From contig CALDJM010000063.1 of the NCBI GenBank assembly GCA_937899155.1, positions 1 through 17,742 on the forward strand: DNA of 17,742 nucleotides, in the 5' to 3' direction. Source of the stretch: an uncultured bacterium. Its GTDB lineage: Bacteria; Patescibacteriota; Dojkabacteria; SC72. The notes beneath the pieces were generated by a model. It worked only from the letters and a program-made list of their open reading frames with translations, was not told where the DNA came from and ran no database searches. The position numbers were made by a program, and so were the translations under genes. Below are positions 1-4,756 of the stretch, piece by piece. Position 1 is the first letter of the stretch, and every line of letters starts with the position of its first letter.

Positions 1-30
1 CTCTTTCCCTACACGACGCTCTTCCGATCT
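1..30 (+). other. Illumina TruSeq adapter left on the contig end
   Basis: These 30 bases match the 3' part of the Illumina TruSeq read-1 adapter/primer, ending in the diagnostic GCTCTTCCGATCT. Read on the minus strand, virus sequence runs straight into AGATCGGAAGAGC, which is what a read passing through a short insert into adapter looks like. It is not biological sequence. The first genuine base is 31, and the gene running off the left edge is cut by the assembly. Confidence 0.97.
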
Positions 31-169
31 CATTATTCAATAAATCTTTAATTGTTGCCCCAACAAATTTTGCTTTGGTATGTTTTTTAAGAGTGCCATC
101 CTCAAAGGCGATGGTATCGCCAAGGAGGATTGCTTGTTGTTTTAAAGTCATTTTATCATAAGGAATCAT
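31..169 (-). CDS. Hypothetical protein, C-terminus cut by contig end
   Basis: An open frame starts at the ATG at 169 and runs left for 46 codons without a stop until adapter sequence begins. The product begins MIPYDKMTLKQQAILLGDTI and continues with a lysine-rich stretch. The preceding GTGAGGAT, part of which lies in the end of the upstream gene, is a good Shine-Dalgarno match and supports the start. It is the last visible gene of the leftward small-gene operon, 4 bases after the 35-residue gene. I do not recognise the family; the visible part is soluble with no membrane segment. Its true length is unknown because the rest lies beyond the adapter. Confidence 0.6.
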
Positions 170-173
170 ATTT

Positions 174-281
174 TTAATCCTCACAAGGATATAATGATTT
201 AACACTTTCAATATGGTCTATTTCAGCTTTCTTTCGTTGCATGAGATAAATTAATGTAACAATAAATTGTTTAAATTTCAT
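174..281 (-). CDS. Tiny hypothetical protein, 35 residues
   Basis: A short ATG frame encodes 35 residues starting MKFKQFIVTLIYLMQRKK and ending YPCED. Support comes from context rather than homology: GGAGTTGAT (a one-mismatch match to the archaeal Shine-Dalgarno GGAGGTGAT) spans the stop region of the upstream 96-residue gene, and the frame fits neatly between two neighbours with gaps of only 5 and 4 bases. Residues 6-14 are hydrophobic and are followed by a basic patch QRKK and an acidic/polar tail, so weak membrane association is possible, but the stretch is too short for a confident helix. No function can be assigned. Confidence 0.55.
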   Translation of the reverse strand: MKFKQFIVTLIYLMQRKKAEIDHIESVKSLYPCED

Positions 282-286
282 TCAAA

Positions 287-577
287 TCAACTCCAGATAT
301 CAAGTTCCATTTGTTCCTTTTGCTCACCCATACTCGGATGATCCATTAACTCCCAATCAAGAATGATGAATTCTTGCCCATTAAATTTAAACATAACTTT
401 AACAGGTAAGAAATCAACCATTTCTAATTTATCAATTCCTCTTCCAGCTTTTGCTATTGTTTTATGACCATACTCATTAACAATCACAAAATCATCACCA
501 ATTAAATCAATAGCAGTTCCTGGACGGAAACGACGGGAGTAATCCCATCGTTCCACAGCACTCATACTTCTACTCAT
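287..577 (-). CDS. Hypothetical protein, 96 residues
   Basis: The ATG at 577 overlaps the stop of the upstream gene (ATGA arrangement), and AGGAGG at 585-590 lies 7 bases before it, so this start is well supported; a second in-frame ATG five codons in is less well placed. The protein is soluble and looks mostly beta: a basic N-terminal part (WDYSRRFRPG), then alternating hydrophobic strands such as GDDFVIVNEYG and FKFNGQEFIILDWE, and an acidic Met/Glu-rich tail. This pattern suggests a small beta-barrel or SH3-like fold, which is only an impression. It is the fourth gene of the leftward operon. I do not recognise a family. Confidence 0.8.
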   Translation of the reverse strand: MSRSMSAVERWDYSRRFRPGTAIDLIGDDFVIVNEYGHKTIAKAGRGIDKLEMVDFLPVKVMFKFNGQEFIILDWELMDHPSMGEQKEQMELDIWS

Positions 578-801
578 TCAAATTCCTCCTCAACTGTATT
601 AATGATTAATTTTTCTTTGATGGCATTAGGGTAGAGGCGTAAGTAATTCTTCTCAGCCCCTTTCTTATTTTTACCATCAATAATACATTTCTCATCTCCA
701 TCATGAACATAATAGGGAGAAACATTTTTTGTTATTTCCCCTACAAGGTATTCATTTCGGATTTCCATTTCTTCTTCGAAATAGTCAGGTTTAAAATACA
801 T
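574..801 (-). CDS. Hypothetical protein, 75 residues
   Basis: The frame could open at a TTG at 810, but the AGGAGG at 811-816 would then directly abut the start. The in-frame ATG at 801 is 9 bases from that Shine-Dalgarno and is chosen here, giving 75 residues beginning MYFKPDYFEEEMEIRNEY. The protein is charged, with a Lys-rich middle (DGKNKKGAEKN) and an acidic end (TVEEEFE). Its last codons overlap the start of the next gene by four bases, so translation is probably coupled. The Shine-Dalgarno itself lies at the stop codon of the upstream acidic-protein gene. No family recognised. Confidence 0.78.
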   Translation of the reverse strand: MYFKPDYFEEEMEIRNEYLVGEITKNVSPYYVHDGDEKCIIDGKNKKGAEKNYLRLYPNAIKEKLIINTVEEEFE

Positions 802-815
802 TAACTTCAACCTCC

Positions 816-1034
816 TTAATCGTATTGAACATAATCATCGCCTTCAGGTCGATAACTGATTGGGGGTTCTGATTCTCCGTCCCATTCAGTATCATCATCT
901 AAAGGTTCTGATTTTAAAAGATTTCGTATAAAATTAGTTTCATTTTCTTGGATGTCATTATCCCATGGATCATAGTCAGGGTCTTCCATTTGTGGGTCTG
1001 ATGGGTTGCCTAAAAATAGTTCTATTGTACTCAT
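816..1034 (-). CDS. Very acidic small protein, 72 residues
   Basis: The ATG overlaps the stop of the 54-residue gene (ATGA), and AGGTGAT at 1038-1044 acts as the ribosome-binding site. By my count 22 of 72 residues are Asp or Glu against only 3 Arg/Lys, spread over the whole length (for example MEDPDYDPWDND, LDDDTEWDGE, EGDDYVQYD). Such a charge is typical of proteins that imitate DNA, such as anti-restriction proteins (Ocr, ArdA) or inhibitors of DNA-binding enzymes, but it also occurs in disordered acidic linkers, and no specific family is recognised. Position in a putative early operon is compatible with a host-takeover or anti-defence role; this is inference. Confidence 0.8.
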   Translation of the reverse strand: MSTIELFLGNPSDPQMEDPDYDPWDNDIQENETNFIRNLLKSEPLDDDTEWDGESEPPISYRPEGDDYVQYD

Positions 1035-1195
1035 ACTATCACCTTTGGGGGGTAGTGTTTTCGTACATATTCTTTGATGTAGGTTTCTTCGGTTTTAGAT
1101 TTGTCTTGGTAGTATCTCCAAGCATTACCTAATCGTAGTGCTTCTTCTGTTGTGATGAAGTAGCCAGGAACCCCATTTCTTGTAGTTTTTTTCAT
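1031..1195 (-). CDS. Basic small protein, 54 residues, first gene of the left operon
   Basis: A 54-codon frame from the ATG at 1195 to a TGA that overlaps the ATG of the acidic protein. It encodes MKKTTRNGVPGYFITTEEAL followed by an aromatic and basic helical part (WRYYQDKSKTEETY, KEYVRKHYPP). Evidence for coding is the tight overlap with its neighbour and a well-built frame; the ribosome-binding site is weak, with GTGAT at 1201-1205 inside the conserved 17-nt box as the best candidate. A second ATG at 1200 opens only a two-codon frame that ends in this start (ATGAAATGA). The product is basic, in contrast to the acidic partner it overlaps, so the two could interact; nothing proves this. Confidence 0.68.
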   Translation of the reverse strand: MKKTTRNGVPGYFITTEEALRLGNAWRYYQDKSKTEETYIKEYVRKHYPPKVIV

Positions 1196-1198
1196 TTC

Positions 1199-1268
1199 AT
1201 ATCACGTCACAATGTATTTTTTTTGAGAGTTTTCTCGTTCAGGATTGCCGTCCTGAATTTCATGCTCT
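1199..1268 (-). ncRNA. Structured leader element, copy 1 (CGGCAA hairpin + 17-nt box)
   Basis: Read on the minus strand, this is the leader of the left operon. A perfect 7-bp stem TTCAGGA/TCCTGAA (1251-1257 with 1238-1244) closes the loop CGGCAA (1245-1250). Outside it, AGAG at 1265-1268 can pair with CTCT at 1226-1229. An A-run follows, then the box ACATTGTGACGTGATAT (1199-1215), directly before the first start codon. The box, the loop, the CTCTC before the A-rich stretch and the order of parts recur at 1771-1862, with a different apical stem. It may be a cis-acting RNA or a protein-binding site; no known family recognised. Confidence 0.5.
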
Positions 1269-1291
1269 ACTTATTATGTATGTTGTCTTCA

Positions 1292-1299
1292 TATATAAA
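1292..1299 (-). promoter_or_regulatory. TATA box of the left small-gene operon
   Basis: TTTATATA on the minus strand, in the 13-mer TTTATATATGAAG that recurs exactly at 1972-1984. With the usual archaeal spacing of about 25-27 bases from the TATA centre, RNA would begin near 1269, directly at the 5' edge of the leader hairpin. Purely sequence-based. Confidence 0.45.
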
Positions 1300-1347
1300 T
1301 GTTACCACCTAAAAGGCAATATAAAAAGTAATGTAAAAGGATAATTA

Positions 1348-1355
1348 TTTATAAC
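1348..1355 (+). promoter_or_regulatory. TATA-like box upstream of the AbrB-like gene
   Basis: TTTATAAC predicts a start near 1378 and a leader of about 25 nt containing GGAGG at 1391-1395. Sequence-only call; the neighbouring CAATATAAAAA at 1318-1328 is an alternative. Confidence 0.35.
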
Positions 1356-1404
1356 ATAACTTACAAATTTATTACTATAGACATATAAATGGAGGATTAT
1401 GATA

Positions 1405-1584
1405 ATGTTTAAATATAAAAGTAAGATCAACATGGCGAACACCAAATCAAATTCTCTTAGAGTTGGTATTCCTAAAGAAATAGTTAAAATATTAGAAGTA
1501 TCCGCAGGGGATAAAATCCAATGGAATGTTGATGTAGACATGGATAATGGAAAAGTTTCTGTAATTGCAGAAAAATCAGAATAA
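1405..1584 (+). CDS. AbrB/SpoVT-type (swapped-hairpin) DNA-binding regulator
   Basis: Small transcription regulator of 59 residues. The segment SLRVGIPKEIVKILEVSAGDKIQWNV and the following strand GKVSVIAEK fit the AbrB/MazE/SpoVT swapped-hairpin fold: strand, the hallmark I/V-P-K-E-I helix, then A-G-D-x-I-x-W and a final strand. Members dimerise and bind DNA. GGAGG at 1391-1395 lies 9 bases before the ATG at 1405 but only 3 before the ATG at 1399, so 1405 is preferred. It is the only rightward gene in the left third and diverges from the small-gene operon, as expected for a repressor or switch protein. No toxin gene follows, so an antitoxin role is less likely. T6 runs at 1596-1601 and 1615-1620 probably end the transcript. 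Confidence 0.85.
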   Translation: MFKYKSKINMANTKSNSLRVGIPKEIVKILEVSAGDKIQWNVDVDMDNGKVSVIAEKSE

Positions 1585-1595
1585 AATGTTTTAAG

Positions 1596-1620
1596 TTTTT
1601 TAAAAAAAGTCTTGTTTTTT
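1596..1620. terminator. T-tract terminator region downstream of abrB-like gene, usable in both directions
   Basis: On the plus strand T6 at 1596-1601 and T6 at 1615-1620 follow the AbrB-like stop codon; on the minus strand the A7 at 1602-1608 reads as T7. Archaeal RNA polymerase stops at such oligo-T runs. In the minus direction this would stop any RNA coming from the 1771-1903 element just before it became antisense to the AbrB-like gene. Confidence 0.5.
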
Positions 1621-1770
1621 GTGGTGCCAAAAAGCTTAAAATTTAACACAGCTCTCGCTAAGTAAGTATTTACACCCACGCCTTTTTGTGGACTATTCAA
1701 TTTTATATTTGTAAGTGTAATAAAATTTAAATAGCATTTGCAATATAAATATTCTTGGTTATGAGGAATA

Positions 1771-1862
1771 ATATCACGTCACAATGTGTATCTATTTTTT
1801 AATAACCGTGAGAGGAGTTAGGTTTTAGGTATTGCCGTACCGTTAAATCCTTACTCCTTCTC
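1771..1862 (-). ncRNA. Structured element, copy 2 (CGGCAA hairpin + 17-nt box), no gene behind it
   Basis: Minus-strand order is the same as in copy 1: a long imperfect hairpin (1810-1862) whose apical stem TACC/GGTA closes the identical loop CGGCAA (1832-1837). Lower pairings include GGAGT/ACTCC and GAG(A)/CTC at the base. It ends in CTCTC, then an A-rich stretch and the identical box ACATTGTGACGTGATAT (1771-1787). Unlike copy 1, the box is followed by TATTCC and no usable start codon, so this copy either makes a small untranslated RNA or is a site without a gene. A TATA-like box at 1896-1903 could start RNA near 1873. Confidence 0.45.
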
Positions 1863-1895
1863 AAAATTTGTTATTAATTCTTATTTTATTATTTC

Positions 1896-1903
1896 ATATA
1901 TTT
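1896..1903 (-). promoter_or_regulatory. TATA-like box for the copy-2 element
   Basis: AAATATAT followed by GAAAT on the minus strand predicts RNA starting near 1873, about 11 bases before the hairpin. A second candidate, TTTATATA at 1977-1984, lies in an exact 13-mer copy of the left-operon promoter (1287-1299) and would give a longer RNA. Neither is proven. Confidence 0.35.
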
Positions 1904-2108
1904 AGTTTTTAGTATTACCTTTTTCACTAATTTTTTTAGGGATAATTGTTCCCGCATATTATTATAGTTTACTTCATATATAAACTTGTTGGTTTATTCA
2001 TTATTAGTTTAACTGTAAGTTTAAATGTTCAATTATATTTTGATAAACTTGTAATAATGTTCAACTATGAAAATTAAAACACATACATATCCAAATTCAC
2101 TGTCCAAC

Positions 2109-2153
2109 AAAAAAAGAAAAAAATAGTAAACTGTAAAAAAATAGTAAAAAAAA
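2109..2153 (-). terminator. Multiple T-tract terminator after the RHH gene
   Basis: On the minus strand, directly after the stop at 2160, come T8, T7, T7 and T7 runs (A-runs at 2146-2153, 2135-2141, 2117-2123 and 2109-2115 on the plus strand), two of them separated by the repeated ACTA spacer. Serial oligo-T tracts without a strong hairpin are the usual archaeal terminator form. Confidence 0.65.
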
Positions 2154-2159
2154 TAAAAT

Positions 2160-2618
2160 TTATATTCCATTCAAAGCTGTTAATAATTCTTCCTTACAAT
2201 AATCTTCAGTATATTTTTCAGGAGTGGGGGCAGTTTCAGGATATTCAAAAACATCAAAATAAATGTATGTTGCAAAATTATCCCCTTCAGAAAAAGGTCT
2301 TATACAAATATTTTTATAATCACTAATTAATCCTAATACATCTCCATACTTATTATTTTCATCATCTGCTATCCATTTATCAAATTTATCAGATGTGAAA
2401 GTGTAAACTGTGTATTTTTTATTGTGCTCATTTTTTTCAGTTTTTGTTTCAACTAAGTCTATATCTTCAATTTTATAAGTATTCATATGATCCACTCCAT
2501 TTTTTTCAATTAATCGTAATATAATATTTTCATATGTTTCAGATGGTGTTAATTTTAAATTTCTTAATTTTTGTTTAGTTTTATCAGTTACTTGTATTGT
2601 ACTTTTTTTGTTTATCAT
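2160..2618 (-). CDS. Ribbon-helix-helix (VapB-like) regulator with an unknown C-terminal domain
   Basis: The first 40 residues (KKSTIQVTDKTKQKLRNLK then SETYENIILRLIEKNG) match the ribbon-helix-helix pattern seen in archaeal VapB-type antitoxins: a short DNA-reading strand, helix A with Thr/Lys-rich start, and helix B with the typical S-E-T-Y-E-x-I-I-x-R-L-I-E. Usual family members end here at 70-80 residues; this protein continues for about 110 residues of charged, beta-rich sequence (YTVYTFTSDKFDKW, FATYIYFDVFEYPE) that I do not recognise. GGAG lies about 7 bases before the ATG, inside the end of the upstream gene 14 bases away, so the two are co-transcribed. No VapC-like PIN protein is adjacent, so a viral repressor or accessory regulator is more likely than an antitoxin. 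Confidence 0.75.
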   Translation of the reverse strand: MINKKSTIQVTDKTKQKLRNLKLTPSETYENIILRLIEKNGVDHMNTYKIEDIDLVETKTEKNEHNKKYTVYTFTSDKFDKWIADDENNKYGDVLGLISDYKNICIRPFSEGDNFATYIYFDVFEYPETAPTPEKYTEDYCKEELLTALNGI

Positions 2619-2632
2619 TTTTAATTCTCCAC

Positions 2633-3022
2633 TTAGAATATTCCAAATAAATCAACAAAGTAGTTATCTATTGCTTTTTGTATGTTACTGTTTATTATTG
2701 CTGCTTTCCATTTATCACTCTCATGACATGTAAAATATGTTCCTGGATAATTTACTGTTACTGTTGCTTTTTGATTTTCAATTTTTAGGGTCATATAATC
2801 GTTATATTCTAATTTTTCATTAATCTTTAAATCTGAGTAGTAAGTGTTGAGGAATTTGTTTAGTTGTTTGCAGGTGAATGTTCCTGTGTAGTTTCCATCT
2901 TCATTGGTTTTTCCCTCTTGTGTTGTCCATCTAGCTTCTGCAAATTTACTGTATGCTTTTTGTAGGTCGTATTCTTCTTTTTCTTTTTGAGTATTGGGGG
3001 TTCCTTTTATTGTCCATTTCAT
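2633..3022 (-). CDS. Hypothetical protein, 129 residues
   Basis: AGGAG at 3031-3035, 8 bases before the ATG, fixes the start. The protein is charged and soluble: an N-terminal helical part (KEKEEYDLQKAYSKFAEARW), a polar middle with an NEDGNYTGTFTCKQLNKFLN segment, a strand region (YMTLKIENQKATVTVNYPG) and a C-terminal helix ending VDLFGIF. Two Cys residues lie far apart and form no obvious metal site. It heads a two-gene unit with the ribbon-helix-helix regulator and sits immediately downstream of the integrase, so a role in lysogeny or integration is possible but unproven. No family recognised. Confidence 0.72.
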   Translation of the reverse strand: MKWTIKGTPNTQKEKEEYDLQKAYSKFAEARWTTQEGKTNEDGNYTGTFTCKQLNKFLNTYYSDLKINEKLEYNDYMTLKIENQKATVTVNYPGTYFTCHESDKWKAAIINSNIQKAIDNYFVDLFGIF

Positions 3023-3069
3023 TTTTTTATCTCCTATATATGTTATATATTATAGTTGTGTTATAGTAG

Positions 3070-3084
3070 TATATATACTTTTCG
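3070..3084 (-). promoter_or_regulatory. BRE/TATA promoter of the 129-residue gene and RHH operon
   Basis: On the minus strand CGAAAAG (BRE-like, 3078-3084) is followed by TATATATA (3070-3077), giving a predicted start near 3047 and a leader of about 25 nt that holds AGGAG. This is one of the best formed promoters in the window and separates this unit from the integrase. Confidence 0.55.
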
Positions 3085-3093
3085 GTTATTGGT

Positions 3094-3101
3094 AAAAAAA
3101 A
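3094..3101 (-). terminator. T8 terminator after the integrase
   Basis: T8 on the minus strand, 8 bases after the integrase stop codon and just before the promoter of the next unit. No hairpin precedes it. Confidence 0.45.
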
Positions 3102-3108
3102 TATTAAA

Positions 3109-4269
3109 TTAAAAATCCTTAAATAAATCATCAATACTCATATCTTTTCGTTTACCCTGTAATTCTTGATCATGTTTCCGCATAGCTTCCTCAACTATAC
3201 TTTCAATATTCTCTTTCATGTTCTGATTTTCTCGTTCCAATTCTAAGTACTCAGAACTTTTAATATCTGTAACTTTTACTGGAGTAGTGCTTAAACTATC
3301 AACTACACGAATATACTTCTTTTTTAAATGTTCAGGCTTCGCACTATAATAACTAGCAGTTACATCTGGTATTTTATGTCCCATCAAAAACTCTATAAGT
3401 AAACTATCCATATCCGCCGCTAATAGTTGTGTACTGAAGAAGCTTCGCATTGCATGGGCATGGAATTTATTCCTTCCAATACTTGTTTTACCAAAATAGA
3501 ATCGTGTATTCATCATTTCATATACTCCTTTAACCCCATAATAAGTATAATTGAATAATTTATCCTTATTATCATGTTTCATGGTTTGATTTAAGTATTC
3601 TAGTAAGTATCGTGTACTTTCCGGTGAACTGAAGGTGATGACTTCTATACCGGTTTTGCTTCGGATATAATTCCATGTTGGAATAATTGGGGTATTAAGT
3701 TGTAGTAAATATGGTATTACATCGTTAATATCTGTAAGGTTATGATAATCCTTTGTTGCTTTCACTAAATCCATCTTTGTTAATTTTAATATATCCTTTG
3801 ATGGTATACCTGAAGATGACATTACTGTGATTAATGCTTTATGTCTAATATTCCCAATGTTCTGGATTACTTGTGTTAATTGTTCTTGTGTTACCCTATC
3901 CTCGAATCGTTCCTTATCTTTATACGATAAATCTTTTATTGGAGGTACTGTTATATCATAGTGCCTATAAAAGGTTTTAATATTCCTTATTTGATTATTA
4001 ATTGTACTATTTTTGTAAGTATATTGTTTCTGGTTTGTCCTGGTATAAGTAATGTTTTGTAAGTGGTTTTGGTAACTGGTTATTCGTTCTCGTAATTCTT
4101 TTTTAGCATGAATTAATGATTGTTCCTCATTACTTATTGCCTCATTTATTAGTTGGTCTAAACTTAATTTGTGATAATTACTGTAATCTGTTAGTACTTT
4201 CTGGTATCCTCGTTGTGTTCTACTGGATTTATTTTTCCCTAATTCTTTTATATATTCACTATTTTTCAT
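3109..4269 (-). CDS. int: Tyrosine recombinase (virus integrase)
   Basis: Site-specific recombinase of 386 residues that would integrate and excise the virus genome. The N-terminal half (about 10-115) is a basic helical SAM-like DNA-binding domain. In the catalytic half I see R203-S-K205-T (beta-hairpin lysine region), H272-A-M-R275 (HxxR box), G-H298-K, and the nucleophile in SYY (Y307 or Y308). The first catalytic Arg of the usual T/S-G-L-R-x-S-E motif is not obvious: the matching segment reads SSGIPSKDILKL, with Pro at that position. A Glu/Lys-rich helical tail (about 338-372) follows the active site and may mediate oligomerisation. There is no Shine-Dalgarno, but a TATA-like box 28 bases upstream fits a leaderless mRNA. 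Confidence 0.9.
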   Translation of the reverse strand: MKNSEYIKELGKNKSSRTQRGYQKVLTDYSNYHKLSLDQLINEAISNEEQSLIHAKKELRERITSYQNHLQNITYTRTNQKQYTYKNSTINNQIRNIKTFYRHYDITVPPIKDLSYKDKERFEDRVTQEQLTQVIQNIGNIRHKALITVMSSSGIPSKDILKLTKMDLVKATKDYHNLTDINDVIPYLLQLNTPIIPTWNYIRSKTGIEVITFSSPESTRYLLEYLNQTMKHDNKDKLFNYTYYGVKGVYEMMNTRFYFGKTSIGRNKFHAHAMRSFFSTQLLAADMDSLLIEFLMGHKIPDVTASYYSAKPEHLKKKYIRVVDSLSTTPVKVTDIKSSEYLELERENQNMKENIESIVEEAMRKHDQELQGKRKDMSIDDLFKDF

Positions 4270-4293
4270 GTTTATTATATTAAGGTAGTGGAT

Positions 4294-4301
4294 GTATTTA
4301 A
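4294..4301 (-). promoter_or_regulatory. TATA-like box of the integrase, probably leaderless transcript
   Basis: TTAAATAC on the minus strand is centred about 28 bases from the first base of the integrase ATG, and no Shine-Dalgarno exists in CCTTAATATAATAAACATG. RNA would start at or very near the start codon, a common archaeal arrangement. Confidence 0.4.
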
Positions 4302-4439
4302 CGATATGTTTTCTTGTATGTTCTGATATTAAACAAGAGTAAATATTAGCAGGTTACACTACTTAAATCATATTTATTTATAGTAACGTATTATCATGTT
4401 TTCTTTTATATACTATTTGAACAATACTATACTTTTCAC

Positions 4440-4447
4440 TTATAATA
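4440..4447 (+). promoter_or_regulatory. TATA-like box of the membrane-protein pair
   Basis: TTATAATA predicts RNA starting near 4470, with a leader of about 40 nt that contains GGGGGA at 4495-4500 before the ATG at 4511. Several other AT-rich stretches nearby could serve instead. Confidence 0.3.
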
Positions 4448-4510
4448 ATTGAATAAAAAAATTTAAATCTTAAGAAATATAAAATAGGTTTTAAGGGGGA
4501 ATATGTTTTT

Positions 4511-4741
4511 ATGGATCAAAATATTAGGATGGTTTTGCATCATATTGGTTTATTCTTTTTATTCACATTTATGTATTTTTTATTATTTTTATTTGTGACT
4601 TTAGTACTGGATTTCTTTATTGTGATTCCTACAACTGAGGATTATTATCATATGTTTGATGTTTGTTTGTGGTTGAGTATTATTGTTGGATTTATTAGTG
4701 CTGTGTATGATGCAATGAAACAGAAGAAGTTAAATGATTAA
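4511..4741 (+). CDS. Small two-helix membrane protein, 76 residues
   Basis: A short polar N-terminus (MDQNIRMVLHH) is followed by a long Phe/Leu-rich hydrophobic run (about residues 12-38), a loop with IPTTEDYYHMFD, a second hydrophobic segment (about 52-66) and a basic cytoplasmic-type tail (DAMKQKKLND). By the positive-inside tendency both ends would be inside. GGGGGA 10 bases upstream supports the start. It is the first of two rightward genes with the same layout (both have a V/I-I-P followed by a polar loop between the helices). Size and shape would suit a holin or a superinfection-exclusion protein, but the pair is transcribed away from the late operon, which argues against a simple lysis cassette. 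No family recognised. Confidence 0.78.
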   Translation: MDQNIRMVLHHIGLFFLFTFMYFLLFLFVTLVLDFFIVIPTTEDYYHMFDVCLWLSIIVGFISAVYDAMKQKKLND

Positions 4742-4756
4742 AGGGAGAAAATTTTT

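Larger units (their letters stand above)
1196..1404. promoter_or_regulatory. Divergent control region between left operon and abrB-like gene
   Basis: About 210 non-coding bases carry promoters in both directions. A minus-strand TATA box (TTTATATA, 1292-1299) would start transcription near 1269, and a plus-strand TATA-like TTTATAAC (1348-1355) would start near 1378, just before the AbrB-like gene. The two are only about 50 bp apart, so a protein bound here could affect both. No clear operator palindrome was found between the two boxes. The left half holds the hairpin/box leader described separately. Confidence 0.5.
1585..2159. other. Non-coding, very AT-rich control region
   Basis: No convincing gene lies in these 575 bases. 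They contain, in order: the T-tract terminators after the AbrB-like gene; a short CCAC/GTGG inverted repeat around 1676-1691; the second hairpin/box element (1771-1862); two minus-strand TATA-like boxes (1896-1903 and 1977-1984); a weak GGGA/TCCC hairpin near 1939-1953; and the T-rich terminator of the ribbon-helix-helix gene (2109-2153). An open frame on the minus strand antisense to the AbrB-like gene has no ribosome-binding site and is not accepted. Confidence 0.6.
4270..4510. other. Divergent intergenic region between integrase and membrane-protein pair; attP candidate zone
   Basis: These 241 bases separate the leftward integrase from the rightward membrane genes. Visible are the integrase TATA-like box, a 6-bp inverted repeat TCTTGT/ACAAGA (4312-4317 and 4333-4338, possible operator), and a plus-strand TATA-like TTATAATA (4440-4447). 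In integrating viruses attP commonly lies next to int, so this stretch is a candidate, but no tRNA-like sequence or core repeat can be recognised. Confidence 0.35.

Noticed and set aside
802..810. TTG at 810 as the start of the 75-residue gene
   Set aside because: It would directly abut AGGAGG; the ATG at 801 has normal spacing.
1302..1700. 132-codon open frame on the minus strand antisense to the AbrB-like gene
   Set aside because: No ribosome-binding site, low-complexity hydrophobic product, and the AbrB-like frame on the other strand has a clear domain and Shine-Dalgarno.
1199..1862. CRISPR array or plasmid iterons
   Set aside because: Only two copies of a 17-nt box separated by 572 bp containing a gene, with no regular spacing.
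4270..4510. tRNA gene or att core next to the integrase
   Set aside because: No cloverleaf, T-loop consensus or repeated core could be found within the window.
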